A stretch of 64,000 bases of DNA from the NCBI GenBank assembly GCA_046349615.1, contig JAXMBZ010000006.1:62001-126000 (forward strand), read 5' to 3'. The translations under genes and the position numbers were made by a program. This stretch comes from JADJNY01 sp046349615. GTDB taxonomy: Bacteria; Planctomycetota; UBA1135; GCA-002686595. Shown here piece by piece: positions 55,504-63,155 of the stretch (position 1 is its first letter; each line of letters begins with the position of its first letter). The notes beneath the pieces are model-generated. The model did not search any database. It was given only the letters and a program-made list of their open reading frames with translations, and had not been told where the DNA came from.

Positions 55504-55549
55504 CCCCGCGCAGTCCAGGGCCGGAGGACCGGCCCTGGACTGCGCGGGG
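55504..55549. repeat. Perfect 21-bp hairpin
   Basis: Arms 55504-55524 and 55529-55549 are exact inverted complements around an AGGA loop. Pairing extends outward by A-T, G-T and G-C to 55501-55552. No T run follows, so it does not look like an ordinary terminator. Perfect conservation of both arms suggests selection or recent origin. Confidence 0.85.
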
Positions 55550-55589
55550 TTCAAGTTGCTCTCAGCAACTCATGCCCGCCGCCACGAAA

Positions 55590-55608
55590 GTGTGCGCGCC
55601 GCGCACAC
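55590..55608. repeat. Short palindrome
   Basis: GTGTGCGCG and CGCGCACAC flank a single C, giving a compact hairpin-forming palindrome just upstream of REP-like copy 2. Confidence 0.6.
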
Positions 55609-55621
55609 ACTCTCGGAGGTA

Positions 55622-55651
55622 GTAGCTCAGCGCGGGCGACGCCCGCAGCCC
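55622..55651. repeat. REP-like palindromic element, copy 2, with GTAG head
   Basis: The same 26-base element as at 55376, here preceded directly by GTAG (55622-55625). RAYT-linked REP elements in other bacteria consist of a GTAG-type tetranucleotide followed by a palindrome (family knowledge), and a RAYT gene lies 1.7 kb downstream. Confidence 0.5.
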
Positions 55652-56076
55652 GACGTGACGAGCGAAATGCGCGCGCGGGGCGAGCACTTTCGGAAGTAGT
55701 CGCTCCGTCGAACGCGCCCTGCCCGGCCCTTCGTGTGTCGCTCTCGAGCCGACGAGAGGATGCCTGCCCAATCGACGGCGCGGTCGTCTCGGTCGCGCGC
55801 CCGTGCTGTTCTCCCGAGCGCAGGAATGGACACACGTGCTCGCGGACAGCGGGTGAGAGTGGTGATCGACCGGTCGTGCCCTGCGCAAACGAGTAGAGCA
55901 CGCATCGGGCGCATCCTGCGTTCTCCTCCCGCCGCGCATCAGCGCTGGGAGATGTCCGCCCAATCAACGGTGAGGACCACGGGCTCCGACTGCTCGAGTC
56001 CGACGGCGACACGGGGTCCGCCGGGCGAATCGAGGCGACTTGCGCGTGACCGAGCGTGGACTCACCATCGAGGGAC

Positions 56077-57042
56077 ATGCGCTGGCTCTCGCACCCGAAC
56101 GCCGGCACGCAGCTGCGGCGACGCACCCTCTGCGCGTTCGCGCTGTTTTGTGTCGCGCTCGGCATCGGCGTCGCGCGGTACCAATGGAATGCAGGGGACG
56201 ACGCACTCCCCTGGATCGTACTGGCGGCCTGCGCGCTCCCGGTCTGCCTCGCCGCGCTGCTTTTGTGGATCGTGCTCGTCGTGCTCGCGTGGGAGCGCGG
56301 CGAGAGGAAGCTCTTGACGATCCTCCTGTCCTGGGTGATCGCGCTGGCGTCGAGCGCCGCGTGCATCGGGAGCTTCTTCGCGACGGGCTGGGCGTCGGCT
56401 CGTTGGACCGTGTGGCGCCTCGACGTCGAGTCGAAGCCCGTGGTCGAGGCGATCGAACGCTTCCGCGCGCGCACGGGTCACGCGCCGCGGTCGCTCGACG
56501 AGCTCGTTCCTGCGGACCTCGAGCAACTTCCAGTCGAATTGGCGGAGTGCTTCTACGGGTTCACGCCCCTTGACGGCGAGTTCGACCCCGTCATCGGCTG
56601 GTACGACCTCGGGCCAGCCGACGCCGCGTGCCCGAACGTCATGCGCCGCCCCATCGGACCCCTGGAGCGCGCCGTGCTCGTCGCCGAGATCGACGGGGAC
56701 GGCGCGGTCCGCTTCCTCTGGATCGAACGCGGACGCAGAAGCGCGAACAGCAAGTTCGACGTGCGAGGATGGCGCGGCGATCCGCGCGCGCGCCTCGAGG
56801 CCGCCTCGGCGCTCGTCGACGACCGTTCCGCGTGGCGCGGGCACCGGCGACTGCTCGAGGAGCTCCTCGGACCTTTCGACGGGACCACACCTCGCAGCGC
56901 TTCCCCCTGGGAACTCTGGGGCCGACGCCGTGACGGGCATCGAGAGCTCTTCCTCTATCGTCCACTCGCGGACTACGAGGACGCTCTCAATCTGCGTGGG
57001 TTCCGCCGGATCGGGAGCTGGTCCTTCGGCATCGAGGACTAG
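56077..57042 (+). CDS. Membrane protein with pseudopilin-like C-terminal motif, unknown function
   Basis: 321 aa from ATG 56077, with GAGGGAC upstream (a GTG at 56056 is possible). Three predicted membrane helices: about residues 18-38, 45-72 and 80-105. After them comes VVEAIERFRARTGHAPRSLDELVPADLEQ, similar to the segment of type II secretion pseudopilins (an AIxxY..G.YP..L..LV pattern). The rest has mixed strand/helix character (AVLVAEIDGDGAVRFLWIER). Codon bias is weaker than in most neighbours, and it sits in a repeat-rich region. Origin by transfer is possible but unproven. Confidence 0.65.
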   Translation: MRWLSHPNAGTQLRRRTLCAFALFCVALGIGVARYQWNAGDDALPWIVLAACALPVCLAALLLWIVLVVLAWERGERKLLTILLSWVIALASSAACIGSFFATGWASARWTVWRLDVESKPVVEAIERFRARTGHAPRSLDELVPADLEQLPVELAECFYGFTPLDGEFDPVIGWYDLGPADAACPNVMRRPIGPLERAVLVAEIDGDGAVRFLWIERGRRSANSKFDVRGWRGDPRARLEAASALVDDRSAWRGHRRLLEELLGPFDGTTPRSASPWELWGRRRDGHRELFLYRPLADYEDALNLRGFRRIGSWSFGIED

Positions 57043-57382
57043 CGAGGATCTCTCGAGAACATCGAGCCACACGACCGCGCGCGCTCCCGCTAGTGAGGAT
57101 CGACGATCTGCCCGCAGCGCGACCCACTGACGAGCGTGTCTCCCTAGTGCGTCCTTGCTGCACTCGGCAACTCGATGTCTGCCCAATCAACGAGGCCGTG
57201 CCGCTCGTCGCGAAGAGGGCTGCGCTCTTGACCTCGAAGCGCGCGTGACGATTGGATCGCGACGCGCACGCACTCGCTCGCAACGAACTGAGTCGCACGC
57301 ACGGTTCGAGCTCACTTCGGAGCGTGTTTCTTCGAGAATTCCGGTGCCCGATTCGAGTTCCGAGCGTCAACGCAGCAGAGCG
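57043..57382. other. Intergenic region upstream of the RAYT transposase
   Basis: 340 bases with reduced GC bias. It holds the third copy of the ATGTCTGCCCAATCAACG motif (57175-57192). No gene, RNA or promoter is clearly visible. Confidence 0.5.
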
Positions 57383-58081
57383 ATGAAGTCCACCTCGACT
57401 CAACCCTCGTTCGACTTTCCGCGCCGCGGCGGCGCGCGGCCCGGCGCAGGACGCAAGCGCGTCGCCGAGTGCGCGTCCGTGCCGCATCGCGCGCGGCCGA
57501 GGCTCAATGGCCGCGCTCCGCTGCACGTCACGCTCAAGCTCGCGAAGGGACTCCCGAGCCTGCGCGCGAGCGCGACGCACGCGGTCCTGCGCGACGCGTT
57601 GCGCGCGGGCGCCGAGCGCCTCGGCTTCCGGCTCGTGCACTACGGCGCGCTCGGCGACCACGTGCACCTCGTGTGCGAAGCCGCGGACGAGCGCGCGCTC
57701 GCTCGCGGGCTGAAGGGCCTCGCGGTGCGCATCGCGCGCGCGTTGAACCGGCTGTGGAACCGCGCGGGCGCTGTGTTCGCCGACCGCTACCACGCGCGCG
57801 AGCTGCGCGTTCCGCGCGACGTGCGCAACGTGCTCGCCTACGTCTTCGGCAACGCGCGGCGGCACGGCGTCGTCGTCAGCGAGCTCCTCGATCCGTGCAG
57901 TTCCGCGGCCGTGTTCGACGGGTGGAAAGACGCGCCCGCGGTTGCGCATGCAGCGGGCGGCGGCTCGACCTGGCTCGCGCGAGCGCGCACGTGGCTGCTC
58001 ACGGTCGGCTGGAAGCGACACGGGTTGCTCTCGATCCGCGAGCTGCCGCGCGGGACGCCGCTCGCGCGCGCGCCGGGCTGA
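57383..58081 (+). CDS. REP-associated tyrosine transposase (RAYT, Y1 family)
   Basis: 232 aa from ATG 57383. The N-terminus GGARPGAGRKRV and HVTLKLAKGLPSLR are typical of RAYTs, domesticated relatives of IS200/IS605 transposases. The HUH nuclease motif is His93-Val-His95 (GDHVHLVCEA) and the likely nucleophilic Tyr is 153 (NVLAYVFGNARRHG). LNRLWNRAGAVFADRYHARELR is also characteristic. RAYTs cut single-stranded REP hairpins. The palindromic repeats upstream (55376, 55622) are candidate substrates. No IS ends were recognised around the gene, which fits a single-copy domesticated enzyme. Confidence 0.87.
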   Translation: MKSTSTQPSFDFPRRGGARPGAGRKRVAECASVPHRARPRLNGRAPLHVTLKLAKGLPSLRASATHAVLRDALRAGAERLGFRLVHYGALGDHVHLVCEAADERALARGLKGLAVRIARALNRLWNRAGAVFADRYHARELRVPRDVRNVLAYVFGNARRHGVVVSELLDPCSSAAVFDGWKDAPAVAHAAGGGSTWLARARTWLLTVGWKRHGLLSIRELPRGTPLARAPG

Positions 58082-58498
58082 TCCAGGCGGGCCCGAGCGA
58101 ACGTCTGCGTCCGTCGCGCCGTCGAGTTCGCGGCCGTGAGTTCGAGACGACGCTCGCGACCGAGCGCACACGGCGCTGCACGTCGCTCGCGACCGAGCGC
58201 TCACGGCGCTGCGGTTCCCTCGCGACCGAGCGCTCGCCACTCTGCTGGACGCTCGCGCGCCACTCCTCGCCGCGCGACTTCGAAGGAGGAATCGCACCGT
58301 GCGCGCGGCACGCCCGTCACGGCGTGCCCTCGTCGCCCCCCCGAGAAACGGCAGGCGAAGGCGGCCTCCGCGGACTGGAGTCGGATCTCGTGCCGGGTCC
58401 GCAAGCGCAGGACGAGCAAGGGCCGCACCTCCGCCTTGTTGCCCCCATCGCGCACGGCTACGCTCGCCCCGCACCACACCGAGCCCGAGGAGCACGTC
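58082..58498. other. Intergenic region with tandem repeats before the aldehyde dehydrogenase
   Basis: 417 bases. The first half is occupied by a 33-base tandem repeat (58153-58251). The second half presumably holds the promoter of the downstream dehydrogenase. Long open frames cross it but show no recognisable protein. Confidence 0.5.
58153..58251. repeat. 33-base tandem repeat, three copies
   Basis: Units start at 58153, 58186 and 58219 with CTCGCGACCGAGCGC. Copies 1 and 2 are near-identical over most of the unit and copy 3 diverges after base 15. A weaker fourth copy may follow at 58252. Because 33 is a multiple of three, all frames stay open. Confidence 0.8.
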
Positions 58499-59947
58499 AT
58501 GACCGCGCAGCGTTTGAAGGACTACGTCGGAGGCCAGTGGGTCGATTCGTTCGCGAAGACGACGCAGGACGTGCGCAACCCCGCGACGGGCGAGGTCCTC
58601 GCGCTGACTCCGCTCGGCGGCGCCGCGGACGTCGATCGCGCCGCGAAGAAGGCTCACGAGGCGTGGCAGAGCTGGCGCACGACGCCCGCCGTGAATCGCG
58701 CGCGCTACCTCTTCGAGCTCAAGTCGCTGCTCGAGAGGAACGCGGAAGAGCTCGCGCGCACCGTCACGCGCGAGAACGGCAAGACGCTCGACGAAGCACG
58801 CGGTTCCGTGCGCCGCGGCATCGAGTGCGTCGAGGTCGCCGCGGGCGCGCCCTCCTTGTTGATGGGCTCCGTGCTCGAGGACGTCGCGAAGGGCATCGAC
58901 TGCGAGTCGATCCGCCAGCCGATGGGCGTCTTCGCGTGCATCGCGCCGTTCAATTTTCCCGCGATGGTGCCGCTGTGGTTCTATCCCTTCGCCGTCGCGT
59001 GCGGGAACACGTTCCTCTGCAAGCCGAGCGAGCAGGTGCCGCTCTCGCAGAAGCTCGTCTTCGACCTGATCCACGACGCGAAGTTCCCCGCGGGCGTGCT
59101 CAACCTCGTCAACGGCGGCAAGGAAGCGGTCGACGCCCTCTGCACGCACCCGTTGATCCGCGGCGTCAGCTTCGTCGGCTCGTCGCCGGTCGCGAAGCAC
59201 GTCTACGAGCTCTCCGCCGCGCACGGCAAACGCGTGCAGGCGCTCGGCGGCGCGAAGAACTTCCTGATCGTCATGCCCGACGCGGACAAGGAGCTCACGC
59301 TCAAGGCGATCACGGACTCGGCCTACGGCTGCGCGGGCGAGCGCTGCCTCGCGGGTGCGGTCGTGCTCGCGGTCGGCGACGCGCACGGCTGGTTGCGCGA
59401 CGGGATGAAGCAGCGCGCGCAGGGCCTCGTGATCGGCGACGGTGCGAAGACGGGCGTCACGCTCGGCCCCGTGATCAGCGAAGCGCACCGGAAGAAGGTG
59501 ACGGGCTACATCGAGCAGGGCGTGAAGGAAGGCGCCGAGATGGTCGTCGACGGCCGCAAGGCGAACCTGCCGAAGGACGGCTACTTCCTCGGCGCGACCT
59601 TGTTCGACCAGGTGAAGCCCGAGATGACGATCGCGCGCGAGGAGATCTTCGGGCCCGTGCTCTGCCTGATGCGGGTCGGCTCGCTCGACGAAGCGCTCGC
59701 GATCACGCGCGAGCAGCCGCTCGCGAACGCGAGCTCGATCTTCACGACGAGCGGCAAGAGCGCGCGCACGTTCAAGTACACCGTCGAAGCCAGCATGGCC
59801 GGCGTGAACATCGGCGTCGCGGCGCCGATGAGCTTCTTCGGCTTCGGCGGCGCGAAGGGCAGCTTCTTCGGCGACCTCAAGGCGCACGGGCGCGAGGCGT
59901 TCGACTTCTACACCGACAAGAAGGTGGTCATCTCGCGCTGGGAGTGA
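58499..59947 (+). CDS. mmsA: CoA-acylating methylmalonate-semialdehyde dehydrogenase
   Basis: 482 aa. Oxidises methylmalonate semialdehyde (valine and inositol catabolism) to propionyl-CoA. Typical MmsA opening LKDYVGGQWVDSFAKTTQDV, then IAPFNFPAMVPLWFYPFAVA, GKRVQALGGAKNFLIVMPDA and catalytic Cys283 in CAGERCLAG, ending FFGDLKAHGREAFDFYTDKK. A GAGGAG element precedes the ATG. The absence of the usual Glu general base (GGAKN in place of GGKN/E) is characteristic of the CoA-dependent subgroup (family knowledge). Confidence 0.95.
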   Translation: MTAQRLKDYVGGQWVDSFAKTTQDVRNPATGEVLALTPLGGAADVDRAAKKAHEAWQSWRTTPAVNRARYLFELKSLLERNAEELARTVTRENGKTLDEARGSVRRGIECVEVAAGAPSLLMGSVLEDVAKGIDCESIRQPMGVFACIAPFNFPAMVPLWFYPFAVACGNTFLCKPSEQVPLSQKLVFDLIHDAKFPAGVLNLVNGGKEAVDALCTHPLIRGVSFVGSSPVAKHVYELSAAHGKRVQALGGAKNFLIVMPDADKELTLKAITDSAYGCAGERCLAGAVVLAVGDAHGWLRDGMKQRAQGLVIGDGAKTGVTLGPVISEAHRKKVTGYIEQGVKEGAEMVVDGRKANLPKDGYFLGATLFDQVKPEMTIAREEIFGPVLCLMRVGSLDEALAITREQPLANASSIFTTSGKSARTFKYTVEASMAGVNIGVAAPMSFFGFGGAKGSFFGDLKAHGREAFDFYTDKKVVISRWE

Positions 59948-60121
59948 GCGCGCGTTCGACACGCGCACAGCTGCGGGCACGCGCGGCCTGCGCACGCGGC
60001 ACGTTCAGCACGGCCACTGCGCGCTTCACGTGCAGCACGACCGGTGAACGCTGCACGTGCAGCGCGGCCCGAGTGCAGCCGACGCGCAGCCGGACCCCCG
60101 TCCTGCTCCACCCCACGCCCG
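59948..60121. other. Short intergenic region with repeated CACGTGCAGC
   Basis: 174 bases between convergent genes. CACGTGCAGC occurs twice (about 60028 and 60054) and GCACG/GCAGC motifs recur, giving several possible weak hairpins. No gene. Confidence 0.4.
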
Positions 60122-61867
60122 CTACGGGCACACGGTGAACCACACCGCCGTCGAGAGGCTGCTCAAGCTGGCCGTTCCCGAGCCGTGCAGCCACGCCTGC
60201 GCCCACACGGTCTCCCCGCCCGTGAACGGCGCGCCCACGGCGAACGGAATCGCCGCGCGGGCCGCGTTCCAGTCCACACTGAACTGTCCATCGCAGGCGC
60301 CGAGCGTCCCGCCCGCCGAACGCAGGTGCGTGCGCTGCAACGGCGACGCGACGCAGAGCAGCCCCGTTCCGCTGCCGAACGGCACCGCTGCCGGGCCCGT
60401 CACGCCGTAGAAGACGAGCCCGATCGACTGGCCCTCCGCTGCGCTCACGCTCAGCACGAAGCCCGAGCTCGCGCTCGCGCTCGGCGTGCCGGAACCCGTG
60501 AGCACCGGCACGCAGCCGTGCGTCGTCGGCGTGCCGTCGCAGAACGACGCGATCGTCGCGGAGCAGCCGACGCGGTCGCGCACGAAGATGTCGCGCGCGC
60601 CGTTCGTGTCGCCGACGACGAGGTTCGACGCGTCGCTCGCGAACGACACGCAGCGCCCGTCGAGCGAGATCGCGGGCGCGGTGCCGGACGTGGTCGCCTG
60701 CGCGCCGGTCGAGCTCACGTCGACGCGCTCCGTCTCGCCCGTCTTGAGGTCGTGAACGAAGACGTCGTAGCCCCCGTTCGTGTCGCCCGGCACGAGGTCC
60801 GATGCGCTGCTCGCGAAGGCCACGAATCGTCCGTCGCCGGACAGGTGCGGAGTGTAGTTGAACCCGACGACCTGCGCGCCGGTCGAGCGGACACTCGCGC
60901 GCAGCGTCTGTCCCGTCAGCCGGTCGTGGACGAACACGTCCGTCGCGAGGTTCGTGTCGCCTGGGACGAGGTTGCGGGCGTTGCTCTCGAACGCGACGAA
61001 CCGCCCATCCGCCGACAGCGCGGGCGGACTGAACTGTCCGGAGCCGAGGTCGGCCTGCGCGCCCGACGAATCGACGCTGACGCGCGTCGTCTCGCCCGTC
61101 GAAAGGTCGTGCACGAAGATGTCCGACGCTTGGTTCGTGTCCCCCACGACGAGGTTCGTGGAGTCGCTCGGGAACGCAACGAACCGGCCGTCGGCGGAGA
61201 TCGCCGGCCACGTCGTCTGGCCGTTGCCCGGAACGCCGAAGGAGTCGACGGCGGCCTCGAGGGTGACGCCGGTCGAGAGGTCGCGGACGCGGCCTCCGCG
61301 GTACGCGACGAAGCGCCCGTCGCCGGAGATCGCCGGCGCGATGCCGCCGTTCGGGAGCCCGGCCAGGTCCACGCTCGCACACGTCGTCGTGCCCGTGAGG
61401 CCGTCGTGGACGAACACGTCCCAGCCCGTGTCGAGGTCGTTCGGCACGAGGTTCGTCGCGAAGCTGCTGAAGGCGACGAACCGCCCGTCGGCGGAGATCA
61501 CGCAGTCGTAGGAGCTCCATGCGTTCGCCTGAACTCCCGCCGAGTCGACGCTGACGCGCCGCGTCACGCCCGTCCACCGATCGTGCACGAAGATGTCTTC
61601 GGCGTCGTTCGTGTCGCCGGGGACGAGGTTCGTCGCCTCGGTCTGGAAGGCGACGAAGCGGCCGTCCGCGGAGAGCGAGCTCGCGAGCCCCCTCCGATCG
61701 CCCTCGCTTCCCTGCGAGTCCACGCTGACGCGCACGGTCGATTGGGCCGCCGCCGCCACCGAGAGGAGGACGAGGGCGAGCGAAGCGCGCGCCTGGATCG
61801 CTCCTCCCGAGCCGCGAACGAACGCGCTCCGCACCGCACCCGACGATCGCGACGACGAAGGAAGCAT
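60122..61867 (-). CDS. Secreted WD40-like (PD40/TolB-type) repeat protein
   Basis: 581 aa from ATG 61867, which has an AAGGAG site 7 bases upstream. The signal peptide is around ASLALVLLSVAAAAQS. Eight or so repeats follow the pattern SADGRFVAFxSxATNLVPGDTN then DIFVHDxxTGxTxRVSVDSxG, i.e. TolB-like propeller blades. From about residue 430 a C-terminal domain (CDGTPTTHGCVPVLTGSGTP, then GTGLLCVASPLQRTHLRSA) resembles tails I associate from memory with planctomycete secreted proteins. It is probably a surface protein of unknown ligand. Confidence 0.85.
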   Translation of the reverse strand: MLPSSSRSSGAVRSAFVRGSGGAIQARASLALVLLSVAAAAQSTVRVSVDSQGSEGDRRGLASSLSADGRFVAFQTEATNLVPGDTNDAEDIFVHDRWTGVTRRVSVDSAGVQANAWSSYDCVISADGRFVAFSSFATNLVPNDLDTGWDVFVHDGLTGTTTCASVDLAGLPNGGIAPAISGDGRFVAYRGGRVRDLSTGVTLEAAVDSFGVPGNGQTTWPAISADGRFVAFPSDSTNLVVGDTNQASDIFVHDLSTGETTRVSVDSSGAQADLGSGQFSPPALSADGRFVAFESNARNLVPGDTNLATDVFVHDRLTGQTLRASVRSTGAQVVGFNYTPHLSGDGRFVAFASSASDLVPGDTNGGYDVFVHDLKTGETERVDVSSTGAQATTSGTAPAISLDGRCVSFASDASNLVVGDTNGARDIFVRDRVGCSATIASFCDGTPTTHGCVPVLTGSGTPSASASSGFVLSVSAAEGQSIGLVFYGVTGPAAVPFGSGTGLLCVASPLQRTHLRSAGGTLGACDGQFSVDWNAARAAIPFAVGAPFTGGETVWAQAWLHGSGTASLSSLSTAVWFTVCP

Positions 61868-62084
61868 GACTCCACTCCTTCGGGCCCGCTGCGGAGGACG
61901 ATCACGGCCCGCGCTCCAGCGCGACGGCCTGCGCCGCTTCTCCCAGGACCCGCGTAGCGCATCCTGGCACGTGGACGGCGCGGCGGTCTGACCCACTGGG
62001 CGTAGCGGGGACAGGAGGAAGGGGCAGCCGCCGGACGGCGCGCCCGCACCCGAGCCTCCGAACTCGGCGCGGCGACCGAGCCGC

Positions 62085-63155
62085 TCAGCGCAATCTCCCC
62101 AACCAGCTCCACAGATCGCGCGCGAACGGTCGGCGCACGTCGAGGAGCGCGTTCGCGCGCCAGCGTCCGAAGCGCTCGAGGAACCAGTCGACCGCCATGT
62201 CGTCGAGGCCCTGCTCGATCGGATAGGCGCCGCGCTCCGAGGCGAGCGCTTGGAGCAGGCGGCGGAACCCGATGCGCTTCATCGACTCCATGCGCGCCGT
62301 GACGCTCGCACGTTCGGCGTCGCCGCGCGTGAGCTCGGCCTCGCGCGGATCGAGGCGCGTCGCGACGCTTCCCGCGCGGAAGCCGACGCAGAGCCCGCGC
62401 TCGACGATCGGCGCGAGGTCGAGCCGCGGGAGCGCGGGCGACGGCGTCCGGTCCCGCTCGCCCGCGGAGCTCGCGCCGCGCTCCTCGCGCGGCCCGTCGC
62501 CCGTCTCCCAGCGATCCGAGACCGATGCGCGCGCGCCGTGGACGACGACGCGGCCCTGCGCGTAGTCGCGGGGCTCGACGACGAGGACCTCGAGGCCGTC
62601 CGTGAAGCGGTACGCGCGCTCGTGCCCGTCCGCGCGCTTCGTGCGGCGCGCGCTCGCGATGCGCTCCGCGCCGACGAGCGCTTTCGCCGCGGCGCAACCG
62701 TGGTAGGCGTACGCGGAACGATCGAAGAGCACGCGCTCGATCGAACCGGCGGCCGCGCGGACGGTCTCGTACCACGGCAGGAACGCGACGTCCTCCGCGA
62801 CGCCCGCGCGCTTCCACGGCGCGAGCAGCGGCGTGTGCCGCAGGTGCTTGAAGCGCAGGACGGGCGTGTCGATCAAGAGCTCGATCCGGCCGCGATCGAA
62901 ACGCATCAAGTCGATCAGGACGAACGGCACCGCGTCCTTGCCGACCGCGACGTAGACGACGTCGCCGTCGGCGAGCTCGCTCCCCTCGAGGCTCTTCAAC
63001 GTGCGCACGGGCCATGCGCGGCCCGCGGCGACGAGCTCGCGCTCGCTGCGCGCGAGCACGGCGCCGACCTCGAATTCACCGGCGAGCGACGCGAGCGCCG
63101 GCAGCGCCGTCTCGCGCACGCGTTTCCCCGCGCCGACGATCCAGACGCGCTTCAT
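62085..63155 (-). CDS. Rossmann-type oxidoreductase-like protein
   Basis: 356 aa from MKRVWIVGAGKRVRETALPA, a Gfo/Idh/MocA-like nucleotide-binding start. VVYVAVGKDAVPFVLIDLM and RIELLIDTPVLRFKHLRH fit the second half of the dinucleotide domain, though the usual EKP motif is replaced by DTPV. The remainder is not recognised. The ATG overlaps the GMC dehydrogenase stop (ATGA, 63152-63155), so the two are coupled and probably act in one pathway. The 217 bases upstream of the WD40-like gene (61868-62084) hold nothing else I can identify. Confidence 0.65.
   Translation of the reverse strand: MKRVWIVGAGKRVRETALPALASLAGEFEVGAVLARSERELVAAGRAWPVRTLKSLEGSELADGDVVYVAVGKDAVPFVLIDLMRFDRGRIELLIDTPVLRFKHLRHTPLLAPWKRAGVAEDVAFLPWYETVRAAAGSIERVLFDRSAYAYHGCAAAKALVGAERIASARRTKRADGHERAYRFTDGLEVLVVEPRDYAQGRVVVHGARASVSDRWETGDGPREERGASSAGERDRTPSPALPRLDLAPIVERGLCVGFRAGSVATRLDPREAELTRGDAERASVTARMESMKRIGFRRLLQALASERGAYPIEQGLDDMAVDWFLERFGRWRANALLDVRRPFARDLWSWLGRLR

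Larger units (their letters stand above)
55261..56076. other. Repeat-rich gene-poor region
   Basis: About 800 bases with no credible gene, less GC-biased than its surroundings. It contains a 21-bp perfect hairpin, two copies of a 26-base palindrome-bearing element, two related units of about 46 bases (55587-55632 and 55664-55710), and two copies of an 18-base motif (55760 and 55952) whose third copy lies at 57175. All frames are open in places, but no frame shows codon bias or protein-like pattern. It could be a REP/MITE cluster linked to the RAYT gene downstream, or encode structured RNA. Confidence 0.6.

Noticed and set aside
55376..55710. CRISPR array
   Set aside because: Repeats are few, unevenly spaced and of different kinds, with no uniform spacers and no cas genes in the window.
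55551..56474. 307-residue minus-strand frame in the repeat-rich region
   Set aside because: Ser/Arg/Thr-rich with no motif, signal or codon bias, and overlaps a better-supported plus-strand gene.
55178..57382. tRNA or rRNA gene in the longest gene-poor stretch
   Set aside because: No cloverleaf with a T-loop GGTTCRA consensus or terminal CCA-type end was found by eye. A tRNA scan would be needed to be certain.
57155..57382. N-terminal extension of the RAYT transposase
   Set aside because: The RAYT family starts close to the GGARPGAGRK block. The upstream residues are unlike the family and cover a repeat motif shared with non-coding DNA.
56987..59995. 1002-residue minus-strand frame opposite mmsA and RAYT
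   Set aside because: Antisense of two recognised genes with no motif of its own.
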